From NCBI GenBank assembly GCA_015654475.1, contig JAATGV010000037.1, positions 1 to 64,000 of the forward strand: DNA of 64,000 nt. Direction: 5' to 3'. This stretch comes from Actinomycetales bacterium (lineage in GTDB: Bacteria; Actinomycetota; Actinomycetes; Actinomycetales; Microbacteriaceae). Shown here in pieces: positions 20,567 to 34,158 of this stretch. The translations under genes and the position numbers were made by a program. The notes under the pieces are model-generated. The model searched no databases, was not told where the DNA came from, and saw only the letters and a list, made by a program, of their open reading frames with translations. The number at the start of each line of letters is the position of its first letter. Position 1 is the stretch's first letter.

Positions 20567-21769
20567 TCATTCCCATCCGGCTGCCGCGGCAAGCGCCGTG
20601 ACCCGATCCAGATTCTCCCATGTGAAATCGCGGTCGCTGCGCCCGAAATGGCCATAGGCGGCCGTCTTGCGGTAAATAGGACGCAGCAGGTCGAGATCAC
20701 GGATGATCGCGGCCGGCCTCAGATCAAAGACCTCGCGAACAGCACGGATGATATTGGGTTCAGGCACCTGAGCCGTGCCGAATGTGTAAACATACAGGCC
20801 AACCGGCTCGGCTTTGCCGATGGCGTAGGCCACCTGAAGTTCCACCCGATCGGCCAAGCCTGCCGCAACGATGTTCTTCGCAATCCACCTGGTCGCATAC
20901 GCCGCCGACCTATCGACCTTCGACGGGTCTTTGCCACTGAACGCCCCACCACCATGCCGCGACATGCCGCCGTAGGTGTCGACGATCACCTTGCGACCGG
21001 TCAATCCCGCATCGCCCATCGGCCCACCAAGCACAAACGAACCGGAAGGGTTCACCAACACCTTGAGATCGGGATAATCTAGGCCGCTCTCCATGATGAC
21101 AGGTCGGATGACGGCCTCGACGATGTCTGCCTCGATACGATCGTGAGACAGGTCTGGAGCATGCTGAGCCGAAACGACGACCGTATCGACGGTGCGAGGC
21201 CTACCGGCGTTGTCGTAGCCGATAGTGACCTGGGTTTTGCCATCCGGGCGCAAGTAGGGCACAACACCCTCCTTGCGCACCTGCGCGAGGCGTTGCGCAA
21301 GCCGGTGGGCAAGCCAGATGGGAGTGGGCATGAACGCGCTTGTCTCGTTTGACGCATAGCCGAACATGATGCCCTGGTCACCCGCACCCTGCAGGCTCAG
21401 CGAATCCGAGCTGTGCTCGACCCGAATCTCGTGTGCAGTCTCGACGCCGGCACGGATCTCCGGCGACTGCTCGCTGAGCGACACGGATATTCCGCAGGAT
21501 TCGGCGTCAAAGCCGTACTTGCTGCGGGTATAGCCGATCTCGGCGACGGTCTTGCGCACGATAGAGGGGATGTCGACCCATGCCTCGGTCGACATCTCGC
21601 CGATGATGTGCACGAGGCCCGTCGTGACAACGGTCTCAACCGCGACTTTGCTGTTGGGATCTTGCTTGATCGCCTCATCCAGGATTGCGTCCGAGACTTG
21701 ATCGCAGATCTTGTCCGGATGGCCCTCCGTGACCGATTCACTCGTGAATAGGCGCAATTCCGTCGTCAT
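20567..21769 (-). CDS. metK: S-adenosylmethionine synthetase
   Basis: MetK makes SAM from methionine and ATP. The 400-residue protein carries [12 protein letters not shown] near the N-terminus and the two family signatures [12 protein letters not shown] and GGGAFSGKD. The start is an ATG at 21769 with GAAGGA upstream. It is followed 13 bases later by priA and then metQNI, so methionine import and its use may be transcribed together. The 138-base upstream gap shows no SAM-riboswitch signature I can recognise. Confidence 0.98.
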   Translation of the reverse strand: MTTELRLFTSESVTEGHPDKICDQVSDAILDEAIKQDPNSKVAVETVVTTGLVHIIGEMSTEAWVDIPSIVRKTVAEIGYTRSKYGFDAESCGISVSLSEQSPEIRAGVETAHEIRVEHSSDSLSLQGAGDQGIMFGYASNETSAFMPTPIWLAHRLAQRLAQVRKEGVVPYLRPDGKTQVTIGYDNAGRPRTVDTVVVSAQHAPDLSHDRIEADIVEAVIRPVIMESGLDYPDLKVLVNPSGSFVLGGPMGDAGLTGRKVIVDTYGGMSRHGGGAFSGKDPSKVDRSAAYATRWIAKNIVAAGLADRVELQVAYAIGKAEPVGLYVYTFGTAQVPEPNIIRAVREVFDLRPAAIIRDLDLLRPIYRKTAAYGHFGRSDRDFTWENLDRVTALAAAAGWE

Positions 21770-21907
21770 CGTGCTGTTCCTTCAGATCTCAATTAAATTT
21801 TTCACGTCATTGGCCGAACGCCACGACGCCACACAGCCACGGCGAAAAGGGCACACAGTGCATGCATGATCGTCGTCCCGCGGCGGCGCTTGCCCGAGGC
21901 AGTGCCG

Positions 21908-23107
21908 CTAGACGATCAGGTCAAGTACCCTGTCGGCAACGTCCCGCTTCGTTCCTGCAGCCTCGGCGACTACCTCCCCAGCACGGTCGATGACCACGAC
22001 TGAATTGGTCTGCTCACCAAAGCCGATGGAGTCGCCAACTGCATTGATGACGAGAAAATCGCACTTCTTGCGAGCCATCTTCTCGCGGCCAAGTGCAAGC
22101 AACTCATCACCATCTGCCGTCTCGGCGGCAAAACCAATAATGGGCCCAGCCACCGACTTTTCCAGGACCAAACTGGCAAGAACGTCACGATTCTTCACAA
22201 GCTTCACGGTGAGTCCGTCACCGATCACATCTTTTTTGAGTTTTCTGGCCGACTTCTCGACAGGCCGATAGTCCGCGACCGCGGCCGCCATCACGACCGC
22301 ATCACATCCACGGGACCGCGTCAGCACCTCATTCGCAAGCTCTTCTGCGGTCACAACCGACACGATCTCCACGCCACCCGGAACGGGGCCATCGACATTC
22401 GCCGCGACCAGAGTCACGTGTGCACCCCGCGCCGCTGCCGCAACGGCAAACGCGATGCCTTGCTTGCCGGAAGAGTTGTTGCCGATATATCGCACCGGGT
22501 CGAGCGCCTCATGCGTTCCACCAGCCGTGACGAGGATTCGGCGTCCGTCAAGATCGCGAGACTCCGATCCGGGAATCAAGGCAAGGGCCTCTGACACGAT
22601 CCGTTCGGGTTCTGGTAGCCGTCCTGGCCCAGAATCGTCTCCAGTGAGCTGACCGTCATCCGGCTCGATGATCGTGATGCCCCGCGACCGCAGGGTCGAG
22701 ACATTGTGTTGAGTCGCCGCATTGCGCCACATCTCGGTGTGCATCGCCGGCGCGATCACTATCGGTGCCGTCGCGGTGAGCAGCGTGGTCGTCAACAAGT
22801 TGTCGGCTATTCCGGCCGCGATCTTAGCTATCGTGTTCGCGGTAGCCGGCACCACAACGACCAAGTCGGCCGCCTTGCCGAGGCTGACGTGCTGCACTCG
22901 ATCCACGTTGTCGAAAAGGTCGACTCGAACGGGTCGGTGCGAGACCGCCTCGAAAGTGGGTCTGCCCACGAATTCGAGCGCGGCACGAGTAGGAACGACC
23001 GTTACCTCATGCCCCTGCAACGTGAGGAGCCGCACGACATGTATTGCCTTGTATGCAGCGATGCCGCCGGTAACGCCGACAATGATCGAGAGTGGACGCG
23101 ACGACAC
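21908..23107 (-). CDS. coaBC: Bifunctional phosphopantothenoylcysteine decarboxylase/synthetase
   Basis: CoaBC makes 4'-phosphopantothenoylcysteine and decarboxylates it in coenzyme A synthesis. The N-terminal flavin-binding CoaC half (about 1-180) has GVTGGIAAYKA, PATANTIAKIAAGIADNLL and PAMHTEMW. The C-terminal CoaB half contains ILVTAGGTHEALDPVRYI and GCDAVVMAAAVADYRP. The segment equivalent to the ACGDxGxGR active-site loop reads LTGDDSGPGRLPE and has no cysteine. The start is a GTG at 23107 with a weak ribosome-binding site, 21 bases after rpoZ. Confidence 0.96.
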   Translation of the reverse strand: MSSRPLSIIVGVTGGIAAYKAIHVVRLLTLQGHEVTVVPTRAALEFVGRPTFEAVSHRPVRVDLFDNVDRVQHVSLGKAADLVVVVPATANTIAKIAAGIADNLLTTTLLTATAPIVIAPAMHTEMWRNAATQHNVSTLRSRGITIIEPDDGQLTGDDSGPGRLPEPERIVSEALALIPGSESRDLDGRRILVTAGGTHEALDPVRYIGNNSSGKQGIAFAVAAAARGAHVTLVAANVDGPVPGGVEIVSVVTAEELANEVLTRSRGCDAVVMAAAVADYRPVEKSARKLKKDVIGDGLTVKLVKNRDVLASLVLEKSVAGPIIGFAAETADGDELLALGREKMARKKCDFLVINAVGDSIGFGEQTNSVVVIDRAGEVVAEAAGTKRDVADRVLDLIV

Positions 23108-23128
23108 GTTCGTGCGCTTTACTCGCGA

Positions 23129-23389
23129 CTAGACGGCATCAATGGGACGCACTGTCAGCTTGCCCTCATTGATTTCGCGCAATGCCACAGAGAGCGGCTT
23201 ATCTTCGATGCTTGAGTCGACGAGCGGGCCAATGTTGTTGAACAGTGAGCCCTCTTGAAGATCGGTGTAATAGGAGTTGATCTGTCGCGCACGCTTGGAG
23301 GCAAAAATCACCAACGCATACTTCGAATCGACCGTTGTGAGCAATTCGTCAATGGGTGGATCGATGATGCCGAGAGCTTTATTGGCCAT
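23129..23389 (-). CDS. rpoZ: RNA polymerase omega subunit
   Basis: The 86-residue omega subunit assists RNA polymerase assembly. It contains [30 protein letters not shown] (the conserved omega core) and [15 protein letters not shown]. The gmk-rpoZ-coaBC-metK order is standard in Actinobacteria. It lies 84 bases after gmk and 21 bases before coaBC. Confidence 0.97.
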   Translation of the reverse strand: MANKALGIIDPPIDELLTTVDSKYALVIFASKRARQINSYYTDLQEGSLFNNIGPLVDSSIEDKPLSVALREINEGKLTVRPIDAV

Positions 23390-23473
23390 GACTGGGGTGA
23401 CTCCTCAAGTGGTTGGAACATTTTCGCGCGGATGTTGAAAGACAGTTTACGCCGGAAAGCCGGAAAGCGTCGG

Positions 23474-24352
23474 CTAGCAACTCATCAGACCAACGACTTC
23501 ACGGGCAGCACGACCAACGTCGTCGTTGAGAACAATGGCATCGAATTCCGACACGGAGGCCAGCTCGACCTTCGCCGTCTCCAAGCGGCGAGCCTGCTCT
23601 TCCTCGCTTTCGGTGCCTCTCCCGATCAGGCGGCGAACCAGTTCGTCCCATGATGGTGGCATCAAGAACACGCGGTACGCGTTCGGCATTTTCGACTTGA
23701 CCATGCGGGCACCCTGCAGATCGATCTCAAGCAGAACTCGTCTTCCCGCCGCGAGAGCCTCCTCAACGGGCTTGCGCGGTGTGCCATAGCGAAATGCGTT
23801 GTGAACTGTGGCCCACTCTAAGAACTCACCATCGGCGATCATCGAGTCGAACGTGGCATCATCGACAAAGTAGTAGTTGGCTCCGTCGACTTCGCCGATG
23901 CGGGGCAACCGCGTAGTCGCCGAGATGGAAATCATGATGTCTGGCTCTTGATTATGGATGTATGCGGCCACCGTCCCCTTGCCGACCGCCGTCGGTCCCG
24001 CAAGGACGAAGAGCCTGTTCTGTGCTCGTTCGGCGCGGGTGATGCCACGAGCCAGGTAGCGGGCAAGGCTCTCGGCCTGACGCACGCCAAGACCGCCGAG
24101 ACGTTTGCGGGGCGAGACACCCACCTCGTCGAGGATGTCCTCGGCACGCCGCGGGCCGACGCCCGGGATGCTTGTCAAGAACTCGGTCACCCGCATCCGT
24201 TCATAGCTGCTACCCGGCGCGTCACGCAATGCACGAACTGGCGGCAACTCACCTGCGGAAATCCGGGCCTTGACCGCGGCTCTGGCCTGCCTTGCGGCGA
24301 TGGATCGTTGGGCAGCTGCCACGCGGTCGACGGGTGGTACATTCGCGCTCAT
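23474..24352 (-). CDS. gmk: mIHF-guanylate kinase fusion
   Basis: Guanylate kinase phosphorylates GMP to GDP. This 292-residue protein has two parts. Residues about 1-100 resemble the actinobacterial integration host factor: helical Arg/Ala-rich start (AAAQRSIAARQARAAVKARI), then FLTSIPGVGPRRAEDILDE and KRLGGLGVRQ, a helix-two-turn-helix DNA-binding fold. Residues about 113-292 are guanylate kinase: P-loop AGPTAVGKGTV, then SATTRLPRIGEVDGANY with the GMP-binding residues, and EIDLQGA. In most Actinobacteria mihF is a separate gene immediately upstream of gmk, so this is a gene fusion; the frame is continuous. It lies between pyrF and rpoZ. Confidence 0.93.
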   Translation of the reverse strand: MSANVPPVDRVAAAQRSIAARQARAAVKARISAGELPPVRALRDAPGSSYERMRVTEFLTSIPGVGPRRAEDILDEVGVSPRKRLGGLGVRQAESLARYLARGITRAERAQNRLFVLAGPTAVGKGTVAAYIHNQEPDIMISISATTRLPRIGEVDGANYYFVDDATFDSMIADGEFLEWATVHNAFRYGTPRKPVEEALAAGRRVLLEIDLQGARMVKSKMPNAYRVFLMPPSWDELVRRLIGRGTESEEEQARRLETAKVELASVSEFDAIVLNDDVGRAAREVVGLMSC

Positions 24353-24411
24353 GATCTCTCAAGCCTAGCGGAGGCCAGTCTGCGCTCGTGCGTCGTGCGC
24401 TATCAAGTCGG

Positions 24412-25283
24412 CTATGAAGCCGCGCCGACCTCTGCCTGCGCAGCGCGAATTCGGTCCGCCAACGCATCCCGTGGCCCTGCAAGCACCGAGCGCGACACAC
24501 TCGCGAGCAGACGCTCCGAGGCGTCAGGAAAAATCCGATACACGTCTGCAAGAATCGCGCCCTGGGCACCGAATCCCGGCGCAAGGATCGGCACCGTGGC
24601 CGGAAGACGCTGCGGGTCGATGCCACGCGCGTTCAAATCGAGAGTCGCACCGAGCACGACGCCGGCAGAGCCGATCCCGACCTCGCCGACCTCGGCAGAG
24701 TTCCATACTTCGGCCACCCGAAGCACTGAGGATGCAATGGTTCCCTCATGCCCCTCGTCGCCACCTCCGGTAACCCACGCGGTCTGGACCTCGGCGGCCT
24801 CCGGATTGCTTGTCGCCGCAAGCACATACACGCCCCGTCCAGAATCCAGCGCCTCATGTGCGATGTCAGCAAGGGCTCGTACTCCAAGGTACGGGCTGAC
24901 AGTAAGTGCGTCGCAATAAAACGGCGACTCGGCGCGCAACCAGGCAGCAGCATATCCTGCGTTACTCGAACCAATGTCTCCCCGTTTGGCGTCGGCAACC
25001 ACGATCAGCCCAGCGTCGCGCGCTTCCCGAAGCACCCGTTCCAGGGCGGCGAAGCCCACAGATCCATACGCCTCGAAGAACGCCACCTGCGGCTTGACCG
25101 CGGCAACGCCGACGGCCTGCGCCGCCTCAACAACACGCCGACCAAACTCGCCCACCCCGCTCGCAGAGGAGGCAAGGTCCCATTCGGCAAGCAGCGCCGG
25201 GTGCGGGTCTATGCCGATGCAGAGGTTGCCGCGCAGCGCGATCTGCTCGGCTAGCCGCACCCCGTACGGTCGTCTCGGATCAG

Positions 25284-25287
<4 letters not shown>
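24412..25287 (-). CDS. pyrF: Orotidine 5'-phosphate decarboxylase (type 2)
   Basis: PyrF decarboxylates OMP to UMP, the last step of UMP synthesis. At 291 residues it is the longer type 2 subfamily found in Actinobacteria. The catalytic Lys/Asp tetrad segment reads [18 protein letters not shown] and the substrate region [12 protein letters not shown]. Its start overlaps the carB stop by 4 bases. It is followed 59 bases later by gmk. Confidence 0.96.
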
Positions 25288-28586
<3,299 letters not shown>

Positions 28587-28589
28587 GAG

Positions 28590-29768
28590 CTATGCTTCCT
28601 TTCTTGCCGTGGCTACGTCACGGCCGCGCAAATTATCGACCACGAGATCGCGGAAGCGGCGGAACAGGTAATGGGAGTCGTGGGGGCCGGCAGCGGCCTC
28701 AGGATGGTACTGCACGGAGAAGGCAGGGATGTCGAGGCAGTTGAGCCCCTCCACCACGTTGTCGTTGAGGTCGACGTGGCTTACCTCGACTCGACCGAAT
28801 CCCTCTGAGCTGTCGGTGACGCCATCGAGCGGGGCGCTGACGGCGAAACCGTGGTTGTGGGTCGTGATCTCAACCCGACCGGTCGCCCTGTCGAGGACCG
28901 GCTGGTTGATTCCGCGATGGCCGAAAGGCAATTTATAGGTGCCGAATCCCAGGGCGCGTCCGAGCAGTTGGTTGCCAAAGCAGATTCCGAAGAACGGCAG
29001 GCCGTCGCGCAGCAGGGTGCGCAACGCATCCACATGCCGATCGGATGCGCCAGGATCGCCTGGTCCGTTCGAATAGAACAGAGCATCGGGCGAGAGCGCC
29101 CGGATCTCTGCGACACCAAAACTCTGCGGCACAACCGCGACCTCGAACCCTTCGTCGGCCAAATAATTGAGCGTCGACTCTTTGACCCCAAGATCGAGGA
29201 CGACGACACGGCCGATTCGCTCGCTCCGAGGATCGATGATGCGCACGTCGACGGTGCTCACGCTCGCCGATAGGTTCTGGCCGCTCATCTGCGGCGAGGC
29301 CGCGACGATGGCCAATTGCTCGTCTGGCTCGGTCGGCGCGTCTCCGGAGAAAATGCCCGCCCGCATGGCGCCAGAATCGCGCAGATGCCGGGTCAGCGCG
29401 CGAGTGTCGATTCCGCTGATGCCGATAACGCCGAACGAAGCGAGTTCGTCTGTAAGACTTCTCTTGGCGCGGAAGTTGGAGACCATACGCGATGGATCGC
29501 GAACGACATAGCCAGCAACCCAGATACGGGACGACTCAGGGTCTTCGTCATTGACGCCGGTGTTTCCGATGTGCGGTGCCGTCTGCATCACAATCTGCCC
29601 TGCATACGACGGATCGGTCAGCGTCTCCTGGTATCCCGTCATCCCTGTGGCGAAAACGGCCTCGCCGAGGGTTACGCCGGTGGCGCCGAATGCATGCCCC
29701 TCGAATCGAGTGCCATCTTCGAGAACAAGGACAGCGGGCGCATTACGCCGGTATGCAACTTCAGTCAC
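28590..29768 (-). CDS. carA: Carbamoyl-phosphate synthase small chain
   Basis: CarA is the glutaminase subunit that feeds ammonia to CarB. The N-terminal domain has [18 protein letters not shown]. The class I amidotransferase domain carries the nucleophile in [11 protein letters not shown] and the catalytic His-Glu in [17 protein letters not shown] favour the GTG at 29768, with AAAGAG 8 bases upstream, over a TTG two codons earlier. The operon order, between the PH-like membrane protein and carB, is typical of Actinobacteria. Confidence 0.96.
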   Translation of the reverse strand: MTEVAYRRNAPAVLVLEDGTRFEGHAFGATGVTLGEAVFATGMTGYQETLTDPSYAGQIVMQTAPHIGNTGVNDEDPESSRIWVAGYVVRDPSRMVSNFRAKRSLTDELASFGVIGISGIDTRALTRHLRDSGAMRAGIFSGDAPTEPDEQLAIVAASPQMSGQNLSASVSTVDVRIIDPRSERIGRVVVLDLGVKESTLNYLADEGFEVAVVPQSFGVAEIRALSPDALFYSNGPGDPGASDRHVDALRTLLRDGLPFFGICFGNQLLGRALGFGTYKLPFGHRGINQPVLDRATGRVEITTHNHGFAVSAPLDGVTDSSEGFGRVEVSHVDLNDNVVEGLNCLDIPAFSVQYHPEAAAGPHDSHYLFRRFRDLVVDNLRGRDVATARKEA

Positions 29769-29812
29769 GCTCAATACTCTTTCATCTCGTCGGTTCCATT
29801 GTCTCAGGTGTC

Positions 29813-30340
29813 TCAGGGCTGGGGATGTCCAGGGCCGCTGCCTGACAGTTCCGAAATTGCCTCGAAGATCGCCGCTTTGTCGGCCGAACGGCGCGGCCGC
29901 AGGGTCGTCACGACCGGCAGCTTGCCCAGTCTCCAGGCAATCGCCACCATGCCGTCTGTCTCGACTCCCCGATCGATAGCTGTCGATGCCGGTTCAGCCG
30001 CCGTGATGTCTGCGGCGGGCACGAAAAATCCGCGTTCCCCCTCCCGGTCGAGAACGATCCCATCCGCGGCGGCGAAGAACGTCGCGTTGCCACGAAACCC
30101 GAGGCCATGCGCCATGATGCGGGCGAACGGATCGTCGCCCCGAGTCGTCGCGACGTAGGAGACCGGAATCCCGGGCAATGCCGCCGCACTCGCACCGCGA
30201 GCCCACTGCTCGGGGACAGCGGTTGGTTCGGGGTAGAGCGTCTCCTGCCTCATCCGCTGACGAGACCAGCCGAGCCACATGGCTGCGGCGATGGCCACGA
30301 AGAATACTAGGGAAATTGCTGCGACGACAGTGTAATTCAC
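29813..30340 (-). CDS. PH-like domain membrane protein of the pyr operon
   Basis: A 175-residue protein with one N-terminal membrane helix (about residues 4-26) and a soluble domain that resembles the bacterial PH-like proteins encoded between pyrC and carA in Actinobacteria. Conserved-looking segments are [24 protein letters not shown] (quoted only in part by family alignments) and [11 protein letters not shown]. The start is a GTG at 30340 overlapping the pyrC stop by 4 bases. Function is unknown; a structural or regulatory role at the membrane near pyrimidine enzymes is only a guess from synteny. Confidence 0.85.
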   Translation of the reverse strand: MNYTVVAAISLVFFVAIAAAMWLGWSRQRMRQETLYPEPTAVPEQWARGASAAALPGIPVSYVATTRGDDPFARIMAHGLGFRGNATFFAAADGIVLDREGERGFFVPAADITAAEPASTAIDRGVETDGMVAIAWRLGKLPVVTTLRPRRSADKAAIFEAISELSGSGPGHPQP

Positions 30341-31644
30341 GCTGCCACCTCATCGACGGGCACGAGTGTGCCGCTGGATACGGTCGCACGCCCGCGGAAG
30401 AATGTCCACTCGACTCTGCCCGGCAATGTCAGGCCAATATAGGGAGAGTTGCCGGACTTGCCAGCCAAGCGATCTGTGGTGAAGACAGATGCGGCTGCCG
30501 GATCGATGAGTGTGATGTTGCCAGGGGCTCCAGTCGCAAGCGAATGGCCTTGCCCTGCCACACGACCGATCGAAGCCGGAGTGACCGACAGGATGCGTGC
30601 GACATCGTCCCAGTCGATCATCCCCGTATTGACGAGGGACTCTTGCACTACGGACAGCGCCGACTCGAGCCCCACCATTCCGAAGGCCGCTGCTGCCCAT
30701 TCGCAATCCTTGCTTTCGATGGGGTGTGGTGCGTGGTCGGTGGCAATGATGTCGATCGTGCCGTCGGCCACGCCTTCGCGCACCGCCTGCACGTCCTCGC
30801 TGGTGCGAAGCGGCGGGTTGACCTTGAACCGGGCATCGTAGCTTCGCAGATTCTCGTCAGTGAGGAGAAGGTGGTGCGGAGTCGCCTCGGCGGTCACACG
30901 GATGCCACGCTTTTTCGCCCAGCGAACCAGCTCGACTGAGCCTGCGGTCGACAGATGGCAGATATGCAGCCGGCTGCCCACGTGTTCAGCGAGCAGGATG
31001 TCGCGGGCGATAATGGCCTCTTCGGCAACAGATGGCCACCCTGTGAGGCCTAGCTCGCTTGCGACCGCGCCTTCGTTGGCTTGCGCTCCCTCGGTAAGTC
31101 TCGGATCTTGAGCATGCTGGGCGATCACACCGTCAAAGCCGCGCACGTATTCGAGCGCGCGTCTCATGATCAGCGGATCCGATACACATTTCCCGTCATC
31201 GCTGAACACGCGCACCGCTGCCTCTGAGCGAGCCATCGCCCCGAGTTCGGCGAGGCGGGTTCCCTCAAGTCCTGCTGTCACGGCCCCGACTGGGCGCACC
31301 TCCACATAGCCCGCGCTGCGACCGAGGTGGTATATCTCGTCGACGACGCCCGCGGAGTCGGCGACCGGAAATGTGTTCGCCATGGCGTGCACGGCTGTGA
31401 AACCTCCCGCTGCCGCCGCCTGGCTACCAGAGAGCACGGTCTCTGACGCTTCGTATCCAGGCTGACGCAAATGGGTGTGCAAGTCGACGAGACCGGGCAG
31501 CGCGACCAGCCCATCCGCATCGATCACGGTGGCACCATTGGCAGAAAGCCCCACCCCGACCTCGGCGATCACTCCCCCTGAGACATGAATGTCTGCTCGG
31601 TCGCCGGCGCCTATGGTCGCCTCGCGAATAAGGTAGCTGGTCAT
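30337..31644 (-). CDS. pyrC: Dihydroorotase
   Basis: PyrC closes carbamoyl-aspartate to dihydroorotate. The 435-residue amidohydrolase has the zinc-binding motif [11 protein letters not shown] near residue 60, a further metal His in [11 protein letters not shown], and the catalytic Asp region [13 protein letters not shown] chose the ATG at 31644 because it overlaps the pyrB TGA (ATGA) and has GGGAGA 5 bases upstream; longer in-frame starts run back through pyrB. It is a class I dihydroorotase, downstream of pyrB as usual. Confidence 0.97.
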   Translation of the reverse strand: MTSYLIREATIGAGDRADIHVSGGVIAEVGVGLSANGATVIDADGLVALPGLVDLHTHLRQPGYEASETVLSGSQAAAAGGFTAVHAMANTFPVADSAGVVDEIYHLGRSAGYVEVRPVGAVTAGLEGTRLAELGAMARSEAAVRVFSDDGKCVSDPLIMRRALEYVRGFDGVIAQHAQDPRLTEGAQANEGAVASELGLTGWPSVAEEAIIARDILLAEHVGSRLHICHLSTAGSVELVRWAKKRGIRVTAEATPHHLLLTDENLRSYDARFKVNPPLRTSEDVQAVREGVADGTIDIIATDHAPHPIESKDCEWAAAAFGMVGLESALSVVQESLVNTGMIDWDDVARILSVTPASIGRVAGQGHSLATGAPGNITLIDPAAASVFTTDRLAGKSGNSPYIGLTLPGRVEWTFFRGRATVSSGTLVPVDEVAA

Positions 31645-32606
31645 TCGGGTCTCCCTAAAATGTCGGCGTCGGGCAGCGCGCTTAGCGCATACAACACGGC
31701 CATCCGCACGGACACCCCGTTGGCCACTTGCTCCAGCACTGTGGCTTGGGCGGAGTCGGCGGCCTCGCTTGAGATCTCTAGTCCGCGATTCATTGGCCCC
31801 GGATGCATGATCAACGCTTCCGGTTTGAGGCCACGGTACCTGTCTTGGTCTAGGCCCCATAGACGCGCATATTCGCGCTCGGTCGGGAAGAATGCATTGC
31901 GCATGCGCTCGGTTTGGATGCGCAACATCATTACCACATCCGGTTTGACGGCGAGAGCCTCGTCGAAGTCGTGGACGACGTCGACCGGCCAGCGGTCGAT
32001 GGCGAGGGGCACGAGTGTGGCCGGTGCCGCAAAGGTGACATGCGCACCGAGGGTCGTCAGCAGCCACAAGTTTGACCGGGCAACGCGCGAATGCACGATG
32101 TCGCCGACGATGAGCACCGTGAGGCCTTGCAAGTCGGCACCGCGCGACGATGAACCATGGATGCGCCGACGAATCGTGAATGCGTCAAGTAGCGCTTGCG
32201 TTGGATGCTCATGCGTACCGTCGCCCGCGTTGACGACGCCTGAGTGGATCCAACCCGACTGGGCGAGAACCTGAGGCGCACCCGATGCGGAGTGGCGCAC
32301 CACGACGAGGTCGGCACCGATCGCCTCAAGCGTCTGAGCCGTGTCTTTGAGGCTCTCGCCCTTGGATACGCTCGAGCCCTTAGCGGAAAAGTTGATGACA
32401 TCGGCCGAAAGCCTCTTTGCAGCGGCCTCGAATGAGGTGCGGGTGCGGGTGGAGTCCTCGAAGAACAGGTTGACGACGGTTCTGCCTCGCAACGTGGGAA
32501 GCTTCTTGACTTCGCGCGTGCGCACCTCTGCCATGTCTTCGGCGATATCGAGCAGTTCGATCGCTTGCGCTTTGGTGAGGTCGGCGGTTGAGAGAAGGTG
32601 TTTCAT
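31641..32606 (-). CDS. pyrB: Aspartate carbamoyltransferase catalytic chain
   Basis: PyrB condenses carbamoyl phosphate with aspartate. The 321-residue protein has the carbamoyl-phosphate motif [13 protein letters not shown], the 80s-loop region [11 protein letters not shown], and [12 protein letters not shown]. No regulatory pyrI is nearby, as expected for an actinobacterial enzyme. It overlaps pyrR and pyrC by 4 bases each. Confidence 0.97.
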   Translation of the reverse strand: MKHLLSTADLTKAQAIELLDIAEDMAEVRTREVKKLPTLRGRTVVNLFFEDSTRTRTSFEAAAKRLSADVINFSAKGSSVSKGESLKDTAQTLEAIGADLVVVRHSASGAPQVLAQSGWIHSGVVNAGDGTHEHPTQALLDAFTIRRRIHGSSSRGADLQGLTVLIVGDIVHSRVARSNLWLLTTLGAHVTFAAPATLVPLAIDRWPVDVVHDFDEALAVKPDVVMMLRIQTERMRNAFFPTEREYARLWGLDQDRYRGLKPEALIMHPGPMNRGLEISSEAADSAQATVLEQVANGVSVRMAVLYALSALPDADILGRPE

Positions 32607-33130
32607 CCGATCACCACACGATCAGTGCCATCGACTTCGGCGAGGTCGACGCTGACCCGCTCCTGGCGTGCGGAGGGAATGTTTTTGCCGACGTAGTCTG
32701 CCCGAATAGGAAACTCGCGGTGCCCCCTGTCGACGAGCACAGCGAGCCGCACCGCCGTCGGTCTGCCGACATCGGAAAGCGCATCGAGGGCCGCCCGAAT
32801 GGACCGACCAGAAAAAAGCACGTCATCGACGAGAACGACTGTGGTGCCGTCTATCCCGGTTGACGGCACATCGGTTGGGCGCGTGACGCGTAGCGGGTTT
32901 CGGGCGATGTCATCGCGATACATCGTGATGTCGAGCGACCCGGCGAAAACGGGCACACCGCCACTTGCGGCGCTGATCTTGGCGGCGATACGCGCGGCGA
33001 GCGGGGTACCGCGGGTGGGAATGCCGAGGAGAACGAGGCCCTCGGGGCCTTTGTTGCCTTCGATTATTTCGAAGGCGATGCGCGTGAGCGCTCGATCGAT
33101 ATCGGCTGCTTGCATAAGCACAGCGTCCAT
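32603..33130 (-). CDS. pyrR: Bifunctional pyr operon regulator / uracil phosphoribosyltransferase
   Basis: PyrR is a PRTase-fold protein that binds pyr mRNA when UMP is abundant and often has uracil phosphoribosyltransferase activity. The 175-residue protein contains the PRPP-binding motif [20 protein letters not shown] and the N-terminal [16 protein letters not shown]. It is the first gene of the pyr operon. An RNA hairpin of the type PyrR binds lies immediately upstream and includes the ribosome-binding site, so autoregulation by translational repression is likely. Confidence 0.97.
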   Translation of the reverse strand: MDAVLMQAADIDRALTRIAFEIIEGNKGPEGLVLLGIPTRGTPLAARIAAKISAASGGVPVFAGSLDITMYRDDIARNPLRVTRPTDVPSTGIDGTTVVLVDDVLFSGRSIRAALDALSDVGRPTAVRLAVLVDRGHREFPIRADYVGKNIPSARQERVSVDLAEVDGTDRVVIG

Positions 33131-33133
33131 GTC

Positions 33134-33162
33134 GACCCCCTTCTCCGCCTCACAGGACGGTC
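33134..33162 (-). promoter_or_regulatory. Putative PyrR-binding RNA hairpin over the pyrR ribosome-binding site
   Basis: Read on the minus strand the leader contains GACC, then GTCCTGTGAGGCGGAG, then AAGGGGGTC, ending 3 bases before the pyrR ATG. GACC can pair with GGTC and an inner TCC with GGA, leaving a TGTGAGGC loop and a purine-rich bulge. This matches the general form of PyrR-binding loops, and mycobacterial PyrR is known to repress translation through a leader hairpin that covers the Shine-Dalgarno. Here the 3' arm is the Shine-Dalgarno itself. Pairing was done by eye. Confidence 0.7.
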
Positions 33163-33257
33163 ATTAAAGGATGTCTTTGAGGTCAACCATACCATCGACG
33201 CCGGAGCACTCGGCGCCCTACGACAGACCGCAGGTCAAGTGTGCCGAGATGACGCGG

Positions 33258-34154
33258 CTACCGTTCGGCCGGCGGCGTGAACGCCCTTCCCAATCCTTTA
33301 AGCGCCTCGGTCAATTCGCTCGGCACGATCCACAGCTTGTTCGCCTGGCCTTCCGCGAGTTTCGGCAGTGTTTGCAGGTACTGGTATGCGAGAAGCTCGC
33401 TGTCTGGTCGGCCTTCATGAATTGCCGAGAACACGGTGGCGATCGCCTTGGATTCGCCGTCGGCTCGCAGCACCGCAGCCTGCGCATCGCCTTCAGCAGT
33501 CAAGATGGCGGCTTGCCGCGCACCTTCAGCCTCAAGGATGAGCGACTGCTTGGTGCCTTCCGCGGTGAGGATTGCGGCGCGACGGTCACGCTCTGCCCGC
33601 ATCTGCTTCTCCATCGCGTCTTTGATTGAGGGAGGTGGCTCGATCGCTTTGAGTTCGACGCGGCCGACACGAATGCCCCACTTGCCCGTCGCCTCGTCAA
33701 GAACAACGCGAAGCTGGCCGTTGATCGAGTCACGGCTCGTCAACGCCTTCTCCATGTTGAGCCCGCCGACAACGTTTCTCAGCGTGGTCGTGGCCAGCTG
33801 TTCGACCGCCCACAGATAGTTGTTGATCTCATAGGTCGCTGCACGCGGGTCGGTGACCTGGAAATAGACGACAGTGTCGATGCTGACCACCAGGTTGTCT
33901 TCGGTGATGACAGGCTGCGGGGGGAAGGCCACGACCTGCTCGCGCATGTCGATAAGCGGCCGCACCCGGTCGAAGAAGGGAATCACGAAGCTCAGCCCCG
34001 GGCCAAGCACCCGATGATATTTGCCCAGCCGTTCAACGATCGCCGTGCTCGCCTGCGGGACAATGCGAATCGACTTCGCCACCACGGTGATCGCAAAGAT
34101 CACTACGAGAATCAAGACGATCGCAGTCACGATCCAGCCGCCGCTATTGTCCAT
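33258..34154 (-). CDS. SPFH/Band 7 domain protein (paraslipin/QmcA-like)
   Basis: A 298-residue membrane-anchored protein with one N-terminal helix (about 8-28), then an SPFH domain (VPQASTAIVERLGKYHRVL, PLIDMREQVVAFPPQPVITE). A long Ala/Glu-rich coiled coil follows (RAERDRRAAILTAEGTKQS onwards). Such proteins form oligomeric scaffolds at the membrane, usually encoded with an NfeD partner, as here 4 bases upstream. The ATG at 34154 has AAAGGGG 7 bases before it, deciding the start over longer frames. It ends about 127 bases upstream of pyrR and is probably a separate unit. Confidence 0.92.
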   Translation of the reverse strand: MDNSGGWIVTAIVLILVVIFAITVVAKSIRIVPQASTAIVERLGKYHRVLGPGLSFVIPFFDRVRPLIDMREQVVAFPPQPVITEDNLVVSIDTVVYFQVTDPRAATYEINNYLWAVEQLATTTLRNVVGGLNMEKALTSRDSINGQLRVVLDEATGKWGIRVGRVELKAIEPPPSIKDAMEKQMRAERDRRAAILTAEGTKQSLILEAEGARQAAILTAEGDAQAAVLRADGESKAIATVFSAIHEGRPDSELLAYQYLQTLPKLAEGQANKLWIVPSELTEALKGLGRAFTPPAER

Positions 34155-34158
34155 GGAA

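Noticed and set aside
21770-21907. Possible SAM riboswitch upstream of metK
   Set aside because: The leader is short and has none of the conserved core segments of SAM riboswitch classes I can recognise.
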